Assembly: GCA_026261815.1 (NCBI GenBank)
Contig: JAMPIT010000493.1
Span: 3,985,501 to 4,049,500, forward strand
Length of the DNA: 64,000 nucleotides
Origin: Monarcha castaneiventris obscurior
Taxonomy: Eukaryota > Chordata > Aves > Passeriformes > Monarchidae
Direction: 5' to 3'
The position numbers were made by a program, and so were the translations under genes. The notes beneath the pieces were generated by a model that saw only the letters and a program-made list of their open reading frames with translations, was not told the origin of the DNA and searched no databases. Below, one piece after another: positions 1-15,000 of the stretch (its first letter is position 1; every line of letters starts with the position of its first letter).

Positions 1-3000
1 CAGCGGGGATGAGGAGATGGACACGCAGGAGGAGATGACCCTGGAGCACCTCCCGGAGAGTGTCCTGCACGACATCATCCGCATTTCGGGCTGGCTGGTG
101 GAGAACGGCCGGAATCAAGGTGGGTGGTGCTGCCTGTTGCTCCCTTGTGGGCATCTGGCAGCACTGGCAGGATGAGTGATGCCTTAGTGGCACCTTTTAG
201 GTGAATAGTTCAGTCTTTCCATCACCTGAAGATCCTGCTGATTTTTTGTAGTGAGACTGAAGCAATGGTTTGTCAGTTGAGCAGAATGAGCTGTGTAAAT
301 AAAGCACAAATTATGGTAATGCAAAGTCTGTCCTGTAGCAAAAATCCACTGCACTTGCACCTGTAATGCCTTCAGATGAAGCTGCAGCTATCCAGTGCTC
401 AGGTTTTATAAATGTGCAAGGCTTATTCCCATTTGGGAAATATTTATGACGAGAACTCTTTGTATGAAATGTGACCAGGGGCGGGGGGAAAGCAGCACAG
501 ATTTTCTTCACTCTATACATGTCTCTCCTTTCCTGTTCTGCAGCATCAAGAGCTGCCTAGAGCTTTGTAGTCCTTCATTAACTTTTCCTTTGGGATTGAA
601 TGACTTTCTAGACTTGTACGGGAAATGTGAACTTTCACGTTCATGCAGCTCCAAGAATCACCCCCCCACCTCAATGATTTACTCCTGAGGGGGGGATTAC
701 TGTGCTTACCAAGTATGAAGAATGTCCTTAAAAGCTTCTTAAGAATTTTTCCATGATCAAAGGCAACTCATGCATATAGGGCATATTTTATTAGTCAGTT
801 TGTATTCTGCTTTCAAATGACGAGTACCTCATTAAATTCCTGAGTGCCCCGAATCCTGAAAAGTGTGTAAAGTCTCTCATGCTGGAAACTGAGCACTTGA
901 ATTGACAATTGCTTGCACAAATATCTCCTGTGAGTTCCACCACTTGGTAGTGGTGGAATTCATGTTGTGTGTGGTGGGAGGGCTGGAATGAAGATTGCAG
1001 GGGAAGAGAGAAGTTTTTGAAGAAAATAGGAGAGGCTCTGGGAGGGAAGGATGCTGACTTGGGGTCCCACACCAATGCTTGTAAGTCCCTGTAGGGGCAC
1101 ATAGTGTTTGCCTGACCATATAGTGTTCCCTGTTTGCTTATAATCTTATTTTTACCTTGTCTCCTCAGATTTCATGACGGTTTACTTCCAAATCCGCTCT
1201 GTGCAGCTCGACCGCTCCATCAAGGGGCTGAAGGACCATTTCCGTAAGAACAGCTCTTCCTCTGGGGTGCCATATTCCCCTGCCATTCAGAACAAAAGGA
1301 AGGACACCCCCACCAAAAAGCCAATCAAGAGACCAGGTGAGTCGCTGAGGAGGGATCACGGCCCTGGGTATTGAACAAATCTTCAGACCCTCTCTCACTG
1401 CTGAGGTATCTGTGTCTAAAATGTGCTTTTAGGATGCTTAGGTGAGATTTTGGAGGTAAGCACTTCTCTGCTCTGGATTCAGCACTGGGATTACAGACAC
1501 TCTGTGTGTCAAGGCATCAGGTCTGTTCTCTGGGTGCTGTAAAAGGAGCAGAGAGGCCCTGTGTAAAGGGAGAGGAAGGGCCTTAACAAAGGAGATGAGT
1601 AAAAAGAGCCCTGAGGGGGCTGTAAAAGGATTTGATCTGAGAACACCTGTCCTCAGCCTTGGCATATGGCATATAGTCTGTGCCACAGCAAATAGAAAGC
1701 TCACATCTGATAAAAACATCACTTCAGTCATTAGCTATGAATAAATTATTACTGTGCTAGAAAGCAAGAAGTCACCAGGAGTTGAGATGGGGATTAGACA
1801 GGTGCCTACAAAAATGAGATACAACATTGTCTGAATTTTAGGAAGTCTCTTAAAGCTTTTGCCTCAGCCTGTCTCGGGAAGAGCTATGAATGTGGCTGGT
1901 GGGTTATTCCTCCTCTCCTCACAATGCAGTTTTGCAGCATTTGGTGCTGCTGGTGAGGTTGGTCACTCTGGAGTTCGGGACTGTAGGGCTGGAGTTCCTG
2001 TCTCTGGAATGTGCCATCTAGTGGGAGCACAGCCAGGAGGGACAGCAAAAGCCAGCACGGGGATATTGTTCCTGTGTCCCAGCACCCTGTTGTCTCCTCT
2101 GTAACAGTGATCACATCAGAAAAATTCATATTTCTGTGGGTTTACCTGGCCAATACTCCCCTTCCCTATTTTGTCCTGTGTTGTCCAAATACTCTTAGTG
2201 GGTTCAATAAAATAGTAAGAAATGTGGGTAAGGACTGGGAATGGATGGGATGGGAAAGGGAGGAAGAAGAAATACCCATTTTAATTGTGTTGTGTTTATT
2301 TTTATAATCCTGATGTGAATGCAGTCCTCATCCCAGGTAATGTGTGTCTATGTGTGCGTGTGCTGGCCCTGGTGCTCACTCTCTTCACTTCTGTGTGTGG
2401 AGAGGCTTTGCTGGGCCTCTTCTTGCTACAGCAGAGGGTGTGCCTGGGATATTTGGAGAGAGAGGGCTGCCTGGGGAAGGCTGTAGCACCCAGACATCAC
2501 CCCTGTGGTCTTCTAAAATCAACCTGTGCCATTGCTGCTGTACCCTGGAGCTGTCCCTGAAAGCTGATGGAATTGGTCTGTGAATTTCAGTGAATTTTCC
2601 TCTGGCAGCAGAGAACATCTGTTAAGGCTCAGAGGCACTGAAAGGTGCCAGGGGAGATTTGTAGTTGAGCCATGGGAAGCTCAGGTTGCAGATGCCTCAG
2701 ATTTGGTCATCAGTTCTCACCTGATTCTGAAAAAGTTCCTGTGTTTTTATTGCTGTGAATTCAGCATGGTCATCAACCATTTCTGAGCAGCCTGACAAGT
2801 GATAACATCTCATCTATGCTCTAGGTAAAGAGTCTGGGAAGGGGGAGATTCTTTGTTTTCATGGGCAGATTATTGAAAAAATCCTAGGGATTTTTTAAGA
2901 GTCTCAGATCTTGGATGCTCCCATAGAGAGGAGCCCACACATTGGAGAGCACAAGTTCCTACAAACAGGACTCCTCCAAAGTGGATACATTTGGGCATCC

Positions 3001-6000
3001 AGAATTACTTGTCATGAGGAAAGTCTCAGCTGTAGATGTGCCAGATTTTAATGTCTTTATGCCCAGTTTAGTAGGATTTTGTAAGATGGAGCAGGTAGAA
3101 GTCACAGAGCATGGTCTGAATGCACTTACAGAGCTGATGGTGCATGAAGGAGAGAGTGTCCCAAGTGATCCGTTGGGTTATTATTAATGTCAAGAAAAAA
3201 TAGTGGCTCATTTGTCTCCAGTGTTCTGTGAAGCAGAGAGTGAACCATACTGTAGCTCTTGAAGGACAGTGGGTGTTGAACCTTGTACACCAGATCTCTT
3301 ATGACTGCTGAATTGTACTTAAGTGAAATTAAAAATGGAGAAAATAGAGCCTTTGGGCAGAGATTCACTGTTTCTTCTGCAGTTCCATCAGCTTTCAAGC
3401 ACAGCTCTTGAGGTGGAGGTCTCACACCCTCTTCACAGTGGCTCTCTTCAGAACAGCATTACCTGGTGGTGTTTGATTCCCCTGGGTTTAGCCTTTGTTC
3501 AATGTGGACAAAGGTTTTTTTCTGTTCTGTTACTTCATTTCAGTAAGTAAAGCCAAGTTCTGCCAATCTGGGTTTCAGACAAGGGGGTTTTCTGGCAGTT
3601 CCAACAAGAGAGTTGATTTCCTTGGTCCTTGAGGAAGAATATCCCAGTGCACACCCCAATGCACACTTTAACCTGTTGCAAGGGGTAAATAACAAACTAA
3701 ATCTGATGTGCTATAGCTTTTTTTTTTACCACAAAACAAAGCACAAGAGAGGCTAAAGGGAAGGTGAGGTATTAGGGGCAGGGTAACAAGGCAGAGATAG
3801 CCCCAGGGACTGTGTTGAATTCTAGAGAACGAGCTCCATAGCCATGTGTTGTTTCAGAGGGTCTTCATCCCTCTGTTCCTGTTTTGTCTGTTGATGTACC
3901 CCGTGCTGTCTCCTGTTCTTATATCATGCAGTTAAAAATCTGACTGCTGGAGATGCCTCTAAAGCAGAGTTGTCTCCTCTTAAATGACACTTGACAGGTC
4001 AAGTTGAGCTGATGAAGTGTTTTGTGGGCTTTTTCTGGTTTTAGTTTGCTGTTTGGAATGTCAGCACTCCATCTCAGAGAGCGGGTGTATTCAGGTTCCC
4101 AAATCACCCTGCTGCAAACATATGTGCGTAAAATAATGTTTCTTTGTGATGCCTGTAGACCCTGTGCTCTCTTTTGGCTTGAGAGCAGCAGGCAGCTCGG
4201 CAGCTCTGCATTTTTGGGGAAGGATGAGGCCACCTGGCCTGGCTGCCTGCAAAAGCCAGAGAGCATTGTCTGGTTTCCTGCAGATTCCTACAGCTGGTGC
4301 TTGAGAAAAGAGGACGTGTTACCCTCCTTCTTGGATAGAAAACTGCTTAATGGAAGAGAGAAACAAGAGAATGAGTTGGAATTGGAAAAATGTGTCTCAT
4401 GCATGCCCAAACCCCACTCTGTGTAACAACTGGGCCGCAGAAGCCAAGGTTTCAGGTGTTTTTTGACCTTTGGAGGCTCTTTTCAGACTACAGGGGAGCT
4501 CTTTTCTGGTTTCCTTAGTGCTCCAGTGGGGTGGTACCTGAAGGCAGGTTGAGTGGCAGAATAAAGAGCCCATTCCTGCTTCCCAGACTGTTCACTGCCT
4601 GGCTTGAATGTGATGTTTTCATTAGTAGCTGGAACACAGTCCCATTTGGTTAGGGAGCTGCCTAATAGGGGAAAACAATCCTAGAACAAAAGCTTTTGGC
4701 TTCCACCAGAATCCATTAAAGCCTAATTATGATGCCAAGTCAGAGGGATCCAGCAGCACAGAAGTGATGCCCCTGGACACAGAACACTTGGTGTGTGTCA
4801 GTAAACACAGGTAATTGTGCTTATGCAAATAAAATGCAGCATAATCAGCTCCTGAAATTGAGAAAAAGAGGGGAAAAAAAAAAAGGAAAACGGGAAGAAA
4901 CCATCAAGGGTGGGCTGTGAAAACATCCACTGCATATGTGTGGAGTGAGATCCTGCTGACAGCAGCAGCAGTTGTACTGTCTGCTTGGTTTTCACACCAA
5001 TTCACCCTCTGTTTTTATTCCTTTGTATTTTTCCCCTCCCCCTAGATGCTTGTAAGTGGAAAAGATGAAAGAACAGGTAGAAGTACCTGGGTTGAGCTGC
5101 CTTGCAGCTGCTGGGCCATGGCAGCAGCAGTAAGGAAGAGCCCTCCTTGCTCAGAGGAGCTTGCTGATGTGCCCAAGCTCTTGAGGTTTCTGCAAGTAGC
5201 TAAGAATAAAGTGGAGATATGGGGTGTGAAGAGCATCAGGAAGCTTGGAGGAAGAGGCATAGCCCTCACTTGATCATATGGCAGAAGCTTAGGAGCAAAT
5301 GCATTAGCTAGCAAGGCCGTGAGACAGCCAATCTCCCAGGTGTGGGTCAAGAGAGAAGTTTCCTGCTAGAAGAACGTGTTTTATGAATATGATATTTTTT
5401 TTTTCTTTGCAAAGCAGTTGAGAACACTCTGAACTGGTAGAAGGACAATATTACCTGTGAAATATTACATTTTGGGAACCATGTTCTGTCATTTAGTAAG
5501 TGCACCAGCTTAAGGCAGTTTGGTAATTCAAGGGGAACTTCTTTCTCCTGTTCTCCCCCACTGTCTGGGGGACCTGAAGTTTCCTTTCCCTTGCCATAAA
5601 TCCCTTTATGGGATGAAGCTGTCCTGCACCCTGGAATGTTGTTCTGCAGCACTGTGTACTTGGGCTCCCTTCAGCATCTGGGCAGCCAGTGCTCATTTCC
5701 AGGCTGCGCTGTGGCTCACAGTTAGTGGTGGAAGTAGAGATTTTCTGCATGTTTGAAGTATTTATTACTGTATAGTGGAAGAACAATTCTTAATTTTGGC
5801 AGCCGCATTTTTATGTTTTTGGCTTCTTCATTTCCACAGCCCGGTTCTGTTTCATTTGGGTCTCCTATAGAAACCCCTTCCACCTTCCCAAAACTTCCAG
5901 TTCCCTGTTGTGCAGGCAACAGCAAAGCTCTGCTATGAGAGGGTGTCCGTGTGCTTGTGATAATTGTAGCTTGTTGCATGACAACTAACCTTTTAATGTG

Positions 6001-9000
6001 GAAACACTGCCTAGGCTTCAGTTGTCACATTAATGCTTTGTTTTCTGCTTTCCAGCTGTATATCCAGCACTCCCTTTTGTTCAGTTCTGTCTGGTTTTTG
6101 TGTGTTTAAAGTATAAATCTTTTAACCCAGTGTTATTTTTTTTTCCATGGTTTTAATTGATTTGCAGTTCTTTAGAAGAGAAGTGTCTTGGGGATTAGGG
6201 TGGCTTAGTGCAAGTTAGACATGGGTGGGCAGCATCCATTATTCTGGGATTCCTGTGATGGGAATTGCTGCTACAAAAAAAAGCCCAGAGGTTGTCACTC
6301 TTTTACTGCTTCCTGCACCATTCCTTGTCTTGGCTCTGGGGCTCCTGATGGCTCTTTATTGATTATGCTCAGAAAATACCCCTCAGAAAGGCACCTCTTA
6401 CTGAGCGACTGCAGTTGTGGCTCCGAGGAGCAGGCAACATGTTGCCAGACAGGAATTGTCCATATGCAAAGCCCTGCTTCCACAGCTGAGGAAAAGCAGC
6501 AAACCTTGGATGCAGGGTGCCGATTTCAGTAAACCCATTACAGGGAAGGGAGCTTCATGCCTTCCCTTCTCTGATTGTGTTTATCACCCAGCCGTACCAT
6601 GCTGTGTCTCCAAACTGATTCTGTATCCCTGGCTGGAATTTATGCCCCCAGCCTCAAAGCAGGGAGATAATTCTGGAAATGCCACTGTATCTGCACACTT
6701 GGACATGAGTTTGGGGTTCACGTTCCTGTGCTGAGCATCCTCATTGCTGCCCAGCGTCCTCTTGCTGGGCCCAGGTGACTTGCTGGTGGAGGGCTGGTGT
6801 TCTGGGTTTGTTTTCTTTCACTCATTTTCTAGGTCTTCTTGTCTCTTCTCTCTGGTTCTGGTGACAGGCACGATCCGTAAGGCTCAGAACCTTCTGAAAC
6901 AGTACTCTCAGCATGGTCTAGATGGGAAAAAGGGGGCCTCTAACCTCATTCCTATGGAAGGTAATCACAGCTCGAGCTACTTCACCCTTGACTTTCTCTG
7001 TGTATCAGCCTTGCTTTCCCAGGTGGGGCTTCCATTAGTTCAGTGCTTGGTGGACAGTGTCAGATTGGGGAACCAAGGAGATGCTGAAGGGCCAAATTAT
7101 TTTTCTTTTATTTATTCAGAATTTACTACCTGAATTTCAAAGTCTCCCTAAGCATGAGTAGAGGTGGAGAGGAATGTTACCTTAACACTGACCCACCACA
7201 GCCACCTGGGTAATGGAAGCTCTGCTGACATCTGCTCGTGGTGTTCCTGTTCTGTTTTCTTTTTGCTTGGACTTTCAGACATTCAGTTTCCTAGTGACCT
7301 TTCCAAACCTGATGCTGCAGTGTTGGACCACAGGTAGCTCAGAGCATTGTGCCTGTACATCTCCTCTGTGGAGACCTGCCTAAATGGTTGTCTCCTGTTT
7401 TACAACCTCCTCTGCTCCTAGAGGTTGTGCCAGATAAGGGAGAAGATTCTTCAAAGCATCTCTAAGACATTCCTGCCTCCTGCTATGAATCCATCCAAAG
7501 CAGGTTTCTCAGCACCTCTGCTGTAGCCTGCTAAACCCCAGATGGTGACTAACATCACTCACGTGGGGGAAAATTCTCATGCTGAGCAGGAGAGGGGCTT
7601 TGAGTTTGGATTTGTAATGGTTGTGGGTAAAATTTGGACTCTGGTGCCTGCAATCCCATTCGAAACATACAGCAGGAGGTTCAAGGGACTCTGGTGGTCC
7701 AAGAAACAACTGAACTCACACTTCTCATCAGGTTTCAAAGGGTTGCTACCGCTATATAGCCCAACAAAAGGATTTGGTCAGGAAGCATTCCTGGGACTGT
7801 AGGGATAAAGGTGTCCACCAGATCAAATAAGCCAGGCTTGAAGCAGCTTCCAGCCAGAGTGAGCATCCTTGCTGTGACCACCCTGGATAAATTGCGCCTT
7901 CTGTTTGTGCCGGCTGCCATCTCACTAGGTCATGAGCATGACTTACGCGTTAAGCACCTTTCCGATGCCCTGAGCGACAAGCACGGGCCGGCTGCGGGTA
8001 AGTACCGGGTTGGCACTGGGCACCAGCTGGTTCCCTCTGCTTCCCAGCGTGTCCCACTGTCGTGGTGTAGCCAGGGCTGTTCCTCTCCGTGGCCAGTCCT
8101 GAAGCATGAGCCTCCTCTGGCTAAGAAGCTCTGGCTCTTCTCAGTAGAATTCACTGCTACTAATCACACCCCCCAAGCCCTCAGACAAGGAACCCAGCTT
8201 TGTCCAACCAAAGGTCGCCACGCTGAGGGACATTTATTGTAGGTGGCTGCTGGCCTCTTGGGTGCTGAAGCAAAGCAAGCAGGAAAGGACTCAGTGCAGC
8301 ACACGCTACAGTGCACCACTGCACCATAGGCAGGCTGTGTGTCCTCTGCTGACCAAAACTTCAGAAATACCACCCCGAGAGACCTGTCAGCATAGGGAAG
8401 AATTAGTTCTTTCTCCATCAAAAGTTTCTGGGAGGAGAGAAGCAGCAGCCTATAGCTTAGAGAAGGCCTCTCTGTGTCATCTTACTGCCTTGCAGGATGG
8501 GGTCTGTCCGTGTCTGTCCTGCAGACACATCCAGCAGTGGTTGGCATGAGTTGGTGCTGGCCCTTGTATCACTTCTCATGCCTACCACGTAGGATCTTTG
8601 ATGGATCTTTGGCCAAGACATTAATATTCTAGGGCTTAGATATTTGCATTTGTATGCAGCATTGTGGCAGATAACTTACCTAGCTGTGCTGATATTCCTG
8701 CTTCATAGGATGTAAATGTTCATCAGCCTGGTTTTTATCTTGTTTCTGCAAGTGGGAAGAAGCTGCCTTCCAGGACAGCCTTTATTTCCCAGAAATGTTG
8801 ATGCCAAGTGGCAGTTCTTCATCTGCATGACGGATGGAGATAAGGAATTCTAAAAATACAAGCAGAGATGTTGAATAATTCACCTCAGACCTTCCTGAGT
8901 TTAGTACTCTGTGTTCAAGCCCTTGATTAAATTTAGTCTGTATCCCAGAAGAGCTCCAAACTTCCCTTCTGTCACGAGGCTGGAAAGAGGTGGTGCCCTG

Positions 9001-12000
9001 ATGTGCATTTCCTGAACTGCGGGTGACTTTTCCTCCCTCCTGCAGGGTACTCAGAGATTCCCACACACAAACCCAGGGCAGGAGTGTTGAGAAGATGACT
9101 CTTGTTCTCACACACGGGTGGCTGCAAAGCCAGAACCAACTTTCCCAGGAGAACCTCATGCTCCTTGTGTAAACCAAAGGCATCTTGCCCTTGCAGGGAG
9201 GGACGACGTCTTCGACATCGAGATCGACGCGTACATCCACTGCGTCAGTGCCTTTGTCAAACTGGCCCAGAGTGAATACCAGCTCCTGACAGAAATTGTC
9301 CCAGAGCACCACCAGAAGAAGACCTTTGATTCTCTCATCCAGGTCAGTTGAGCCTCTGTGCTTGTAAAGGATGCTGGCTTGTCCTCCAGGAGTTGTTCAG
9401 GGAGCCAGGGCCTGCACAGAGCCTGGAGAACTCAGGAGTGCTCAGAGTCCCTCACTGGTACCACAAATGACCCATCAGCCAAATGGACATCTGGAATGGG
9501 TGTCCTGCATTGAGCCATTTATGCTGCCTGGGCACAAGTCCTGTCCTTCCTCATGAGTCTCTGGCTTTGTTGCAGGAGTCATTGGATAACTTGATCATGG
9601 AGGGTGATAACATTGTCTCAGCTGCCCGGAAAGCCATCATCCGACACGACTACTCAGCTGTGCTCACTATCTTCCCCATCCTGAAGCATCTCAAGCAGAT
9701 GAAGCCAGAATTTGACCAGGTCTTGCAGGTAAATGTGATGAGATTGGAGAGGGTCCTGTGGTTTGGGTTATCTGGAGAACCTTTTGAAATGGATTATCAC
9801 AGTGGCTTTGAGCAAAGCCATGCTGCTTCTGTCCCCCAGCATGGACTGGAAGTGACACAAATACAGCTTGCTCCTTTCTGTGGAGGTGAGCCAGCAACTC
9901 AACATCTCTCAGCAGCAACTCTTTTCAGTTCAAGTCCTGACCTCAATGGACCACCACAACATCTTCCCTTTCTGCCTGGAGAATGTGGGATTTCAAGTGG
10001 TGTTGATAGTGCCGTAAATGTTCTTTTGGCACATGGGGAGCTGAGAATGAGATGCTGGGGTGAGAGATGAGGGAGAGCTGGCTGCTGGGTGGAAATTCAG
10101 ATACTATTTGCTTTCCTTTTCTGATCTATTGTGGAACTGTTCCAGGGAACTGCAGCAGGCACTAAGAACAAACTGCCAGGGCTGATCACTTCCATGGAGA
10201 CCACTGGTGCAAAGGCACTGGAAGAGTTTGCAGACAACATTAAGGTAGGATTCTCCTCAGGGGTCTCTGCTCGGGCTTGGAAGAGGGTTTTTGGGAGCAA
10301 AACCCCTAGCTTAGCTTTCAGCTTTCCATGAGACATGTAGTTTCTGACTGAAGCAGGAACTTGCTGGATTGCTTGGGACAGTCAAATACCAAATGCTTGG
10401 TGCTGGTTTCAAACACAGAAGGCCTTTGCCTAAGACCCTTAACAGGATGAAGTAATTTGACATGAGCATTGAGGCCTCTGCAGACACCAAGTCTATCTCA
10501 GAATTAATCCTATTTAAAAAGAAAGGAAAATTGCTGCCTTGAAAAGTTTTGGAGGACTCATGTTAAGCTGTCCCTGTGTAAGTTGGGCTTGGTGAATGGT
10601 AGGTGAGCTGAAGGTGTGATGGTCACATGCTGAGCAGACCCCTGATGTTCTGAGCTGCTGGTGTATGGCAGCTCTGGTTTCTGAGCACCAGGAGATGGCA
10701 CTGTAAGAGCCAGGCCTGAGGGTGTTGGGAGTGGCTGGATAAAGAAGCCTTCAGCTCACTTGTAGCAGCAGTTGTATTGTAGGTGTCTCTCCTTACATGC
10801 TCACCTTATGTCTCTCTCTTCCCTTTTCAGAATGATCCAGACAAGGAATACAACATGCCAAAAGATGGGACAGTTCATGAACTCACCAGCAATGTATGTG
10901 ATGATGATTTGAACCATCTTTGGGGAAAACAGTTTCTGAAGGAGTTTTAAAAAGAGCAGTAGGGAAATTTCCCATATTGATGTGTCTTGGCATGAACAAT
11001 TACACAATTACCTGGTTTCCGTGGCAGGATGAGCTGGTGACCCTTACTCAGCCATGCCGTGACTGTGTGGGAAAACACAGCAATTCAAAGCAGTGTAGTG
11101 ATTGGTTTCTTGAATGCCTTTAAGTGTGGGGGAACAAGTGGTCCTTCATGCTCCTTAATAGCAGAGCATAGAAGATGTAATGTTGGTTGCTCCTAACTTC
11201 CCTTCCTTGCTTCCAGGCCATCCTTTTCCTACAGCAATTACTGGATTTCCAGGAGACAGCAGGTGCCATGCTGGCATCACAAGGTACATACATGCATGGG
11301 GCTTGCTTGGGCATGCAGTTCCTTCCTCCAATTCCCTGGACATCTTCCCTCAAGTGACCAAACCTCAACATGCACTGTGAGCTTGTTCTCATCCTGTCCT
11401 TCACCCTGTGGTTAGTCTTGTCCTCCAATCTGCCTTGACCACATAGCTGGTTATCTGGAGAACTCCAAGGGATGCAGAGTTTCCTTCTGGCCTTCCACAC
11501 TTGCTCCTGTCAGGTACCATGGGGATGGTGTTTATTGCTGATGTTCTCTGAGAGAGGATGCCTGGGTCATTTAGCTCCAAGGCTGGCCTTGGCCTGGTGC
11601 TGTGTGACTGTGCTGCAGTGGGGGTGGCTGCTCCAGCTGGGCTGTGTGTGGTGAGCAGCACCTTCCTCTGCCACATCCTCTGCTCAGAGTACACCAGCAG
11701 CAGCAAGAATCTCCTCAGCCTCGAGGCATGGACAAGCTGGAGCTATTTGTGTGCCCTATCAGAGAGACAAGCTTTAGTTGTGCTCTCCAGGCTGCTGAAG
11801 AGACTCACTGCAGAAATAAATGCATAGATTAGAAGCTGGGAGCTGCTTGTGTGGCAGGGTGCTGCTGCATGTCAGCTGGAGTGGGATTCTTGGTTCTGTG
11901 CAGAGCAGCAGCTCCAGGCTCTCCAGTGAGCTCTTGGCCTTGGCAGAGCTCTTGCTTTCAAGGAGGTTGGAATAGAGCAGACTGGAGATTCAGGGGGTGT

Positions 12001-15000
12001 AGTGCCCTGAGGGGGCACAGACTGGAGAGAGTTAAAGAGCCCCTTGGAAGCAGAGGTAGGAGGAAGCTTAGAGCTGCCTCCAGACTTACCTGCAAAGTCC
12101 TGTTTGGAAATTTTTGCTCATTCTAAATCAACTCAAACTAGGATGTCTCTGTTTCTGCCACATCTCCTCTAGCCACTGCCTTGTGCCTTCTCCACTTGGA
12201 AGCTCAGTGTGCTCAGACCCTTCTGGGCCTTGACTTTCTCTCCTTGGCCAAAGAAGTGGTCTGAGCTTTTTCTTGGAACAATCTACTGTTTCCCACGTTG
12301 TCCCCTGAATGGTGATGTCAGCACTGTTGTTTGGAAGTCTTGACGTGTCTTGCAGTGAGATCTGTCTTAGCTGGTTGAAAAGTCAGCACAGATTTGAAGT
12401 AGCTTTGCCTTGAAAGTGGGTTTGGACTGATTTGGAATGAGGTGTACAACCAATGACAATGCAAACAATGTCTCCACCAGGGGAAGGAGGTTGGACTCTG
12501 CCTTTCCTCTGTGATCTCTACTCCATTTGTGGCCTTGGAGGGACTCCTGCCTGCTCTCCTGTGCACCTGCCTGTGGCTGCTCTGTGTTAATATCTGCTTT
12601 GTTCTCAAAGGGATGGTGGTCTCTAACCTGTCTTTTTGCACTTTTGCATTTCTTTTTCTCTCTCATCCCTCCCCTTTTCTCTCTGCTCTGCTTAATCTCT
12701 GTAGTTCTTGGGGACACATACAATATTCCTTTAGATCCCAGAGGTAAGCAAACTTACCCACACCTACCTGTTCATATTGCCTCAGACTCTGGTGATGTAT
12801 GTTGATTCTTTATCCTCCAGCAGTTGTCAGTAAATTAACACATAACTGAAAAGGGGGAAAAGGGGAGGGTGAATAATCCTTGCCAGTGGGCTGGAGAGAA
12901 TAGTGAGGGCTTGTCAGCAGCAGACAATGAGGGATGCCACAAGAGCTGAAACAGGCTCAAGACACTCTGGTGGCTCTGAATCTCTTTGGCACAGGTAGCA
13001 GATTGGCCCAGCTGGTGTCGTGCTTTATCCCGTGTGCACTCAGCTCCTCATTGTCCAGCTCCCAGCAACAGGAGCCTCGAGGCCTTTCCCATGGGGTGCT
13101 GGTGAACTCGGACCACCCGAGCTGGGTCTGGCTGCCAAACTCTCTGGAGGGGGCAGGAGGAGGTGGCCACCCCACGTGTCCTGTGGGCCCCATGCCCACA
13201 AGCCCTCGAGGGCAGAAAGCCATCTCCAGACAGAGCAGCATGTGCCAGCCTGGAGTCACTGCCACCTGTAGGGGCAGCCTCCCGTGCTGGCACAGTCCCT
13301 CCTAGAGCCAGGCAGGCCCTGTCAGCAACCATGGGGATGGCTGAAGCTTTCCAGAGCCCTTCTGCTTGTTTAATTACTGGTGTGTGCTTGCTGTTAACAG
13401 CTCCAGCTCATTGTTCTCTGATTGCCAGTTTCTAGTGCTTACCAACCCTTTCCAGGTGGTGGGGGAAGGATGGGGAGGAGGAGTTTAATGACTCTCTTTC
13501 TGGTCAAGAGGATGTTCCCTGAGCACCTGGAAGGAAAGGAGAGATTTCTGCCGGGGTGCTCTGCACTTGCTGCAGACAGGAGGACTGAGGGTGCAGAGCT
13601 CTTGCCCCCTCACCCTGGATGAGCTGCTGACAGAGGGCTCTGAAGCAGGAGCTCATTTCACTGTCCATGGGACCTAATTCCATAGCAACAGGGATGAGGC
13701 TTGTTGGAATAGAGGCAGGCTGACCACACCACCCCCCCTTCCCAGGGCTTGTTAACTGGCCTAAGACTTTCCTTTTCAGAGACCAGCTCCTCAGCCAGTA
13801 GCTACAGCTCTGAGTTCAGCAGGCGGCTGCTGAGCACCTACATCTGTGAGTATCCTGCACATCTTCCTGCTTCTGCCCCGTGGGCATGCCTTCACTGGGC
13901 TCATTCCTGGGTGAAGAGCACAGGCTGTGTCTCATCTCCATGTGATCTTTCCACATTTGAGCTGGAGTCTGATGGGAGGGATGAAAAAAGGGTCAGACTG
14001 GGAGTTTCAGACTGTTAGAGTAGGACAGGACAAAGCACAGTGCAGCAGCTCGCTGTGCTGCAGAGCTGTTGCCTTAAACCACTGTCACCTTCAACCCCAT
14101 GACAGCTCCCAGCTGCCAAAGGGGAGTTTAAGAAAGCGAGATCAGTGGTTTCTATCTCTGTTACAATGGAGATCAGCTCCTTCAGCTTCCATGAGACCTG
14201 AGCCTGTGTTGTGGCAGGTCCTGGGACTTCCTCTGAACCCAAAATGCACCTGTAGTGCCAAGGCATGGAAGGCAGTAGTTTGCAGAGAGGTTTTGGTGAC
14301 TTGTTGGAAAAAAATCTGTGTAAGGACTATTAAGTATGTGTGATGGTAGCCTTTGCATGGGCAGCCAGGCCTGAGCTGTTCACTTTGCTGTGGGCCCACA
14401 GCTTGATTTGCTTTGTCAATAGTAAGAAGTTTCAGTGCAAAACTTGTTGTTCTGTGTTTTTCCCTCTTTAAGGCAAAGTGCTGGGCAACTTGCAGCTTAA
14501 CCTTCTTAGCAAATCCAAGGTTTATGAAGACCCCGCTTTGAGTGCCATTTTTCTGCATAACAACTACAACTACATTCTGAAATCTCTGGAGAAGTAAGTG
14601 TGTGTCTGAGTGAATCTCCCTAAAGTCCAAGGCTGATTGGATGGTTTTGGAGCAGAGCTCTGCCTTGGGAGCATTTACTTGCCAGCCTGTCTCATATCTG
14701 CTTTTTCTTCCATTCTTGAAACCACCTCTTTGAAGGTTTTGCAGTATTATAAACATCACATTACCTGAGAGTGGAAGATAAAAGCATTAGGAAATGCCTT
14801 AGGTTTTAGAGAATCCTTTGATCTTGGGAGGATTGAGGATGTGGCTTTGGAAAGTAACTCAGAGTTGCTTCTGTCTCTCAGTTTGCACATTTCAAGGAAC
14901 ATTTTATTGTAAGGGGCTGAAAGGAACTTGTTGATGGGGGGTTGAAATGCTGCCATCCTGAGAGCAGCCCAGAGAGCAGCTGGCTCAGGTGTTTCCTCAG

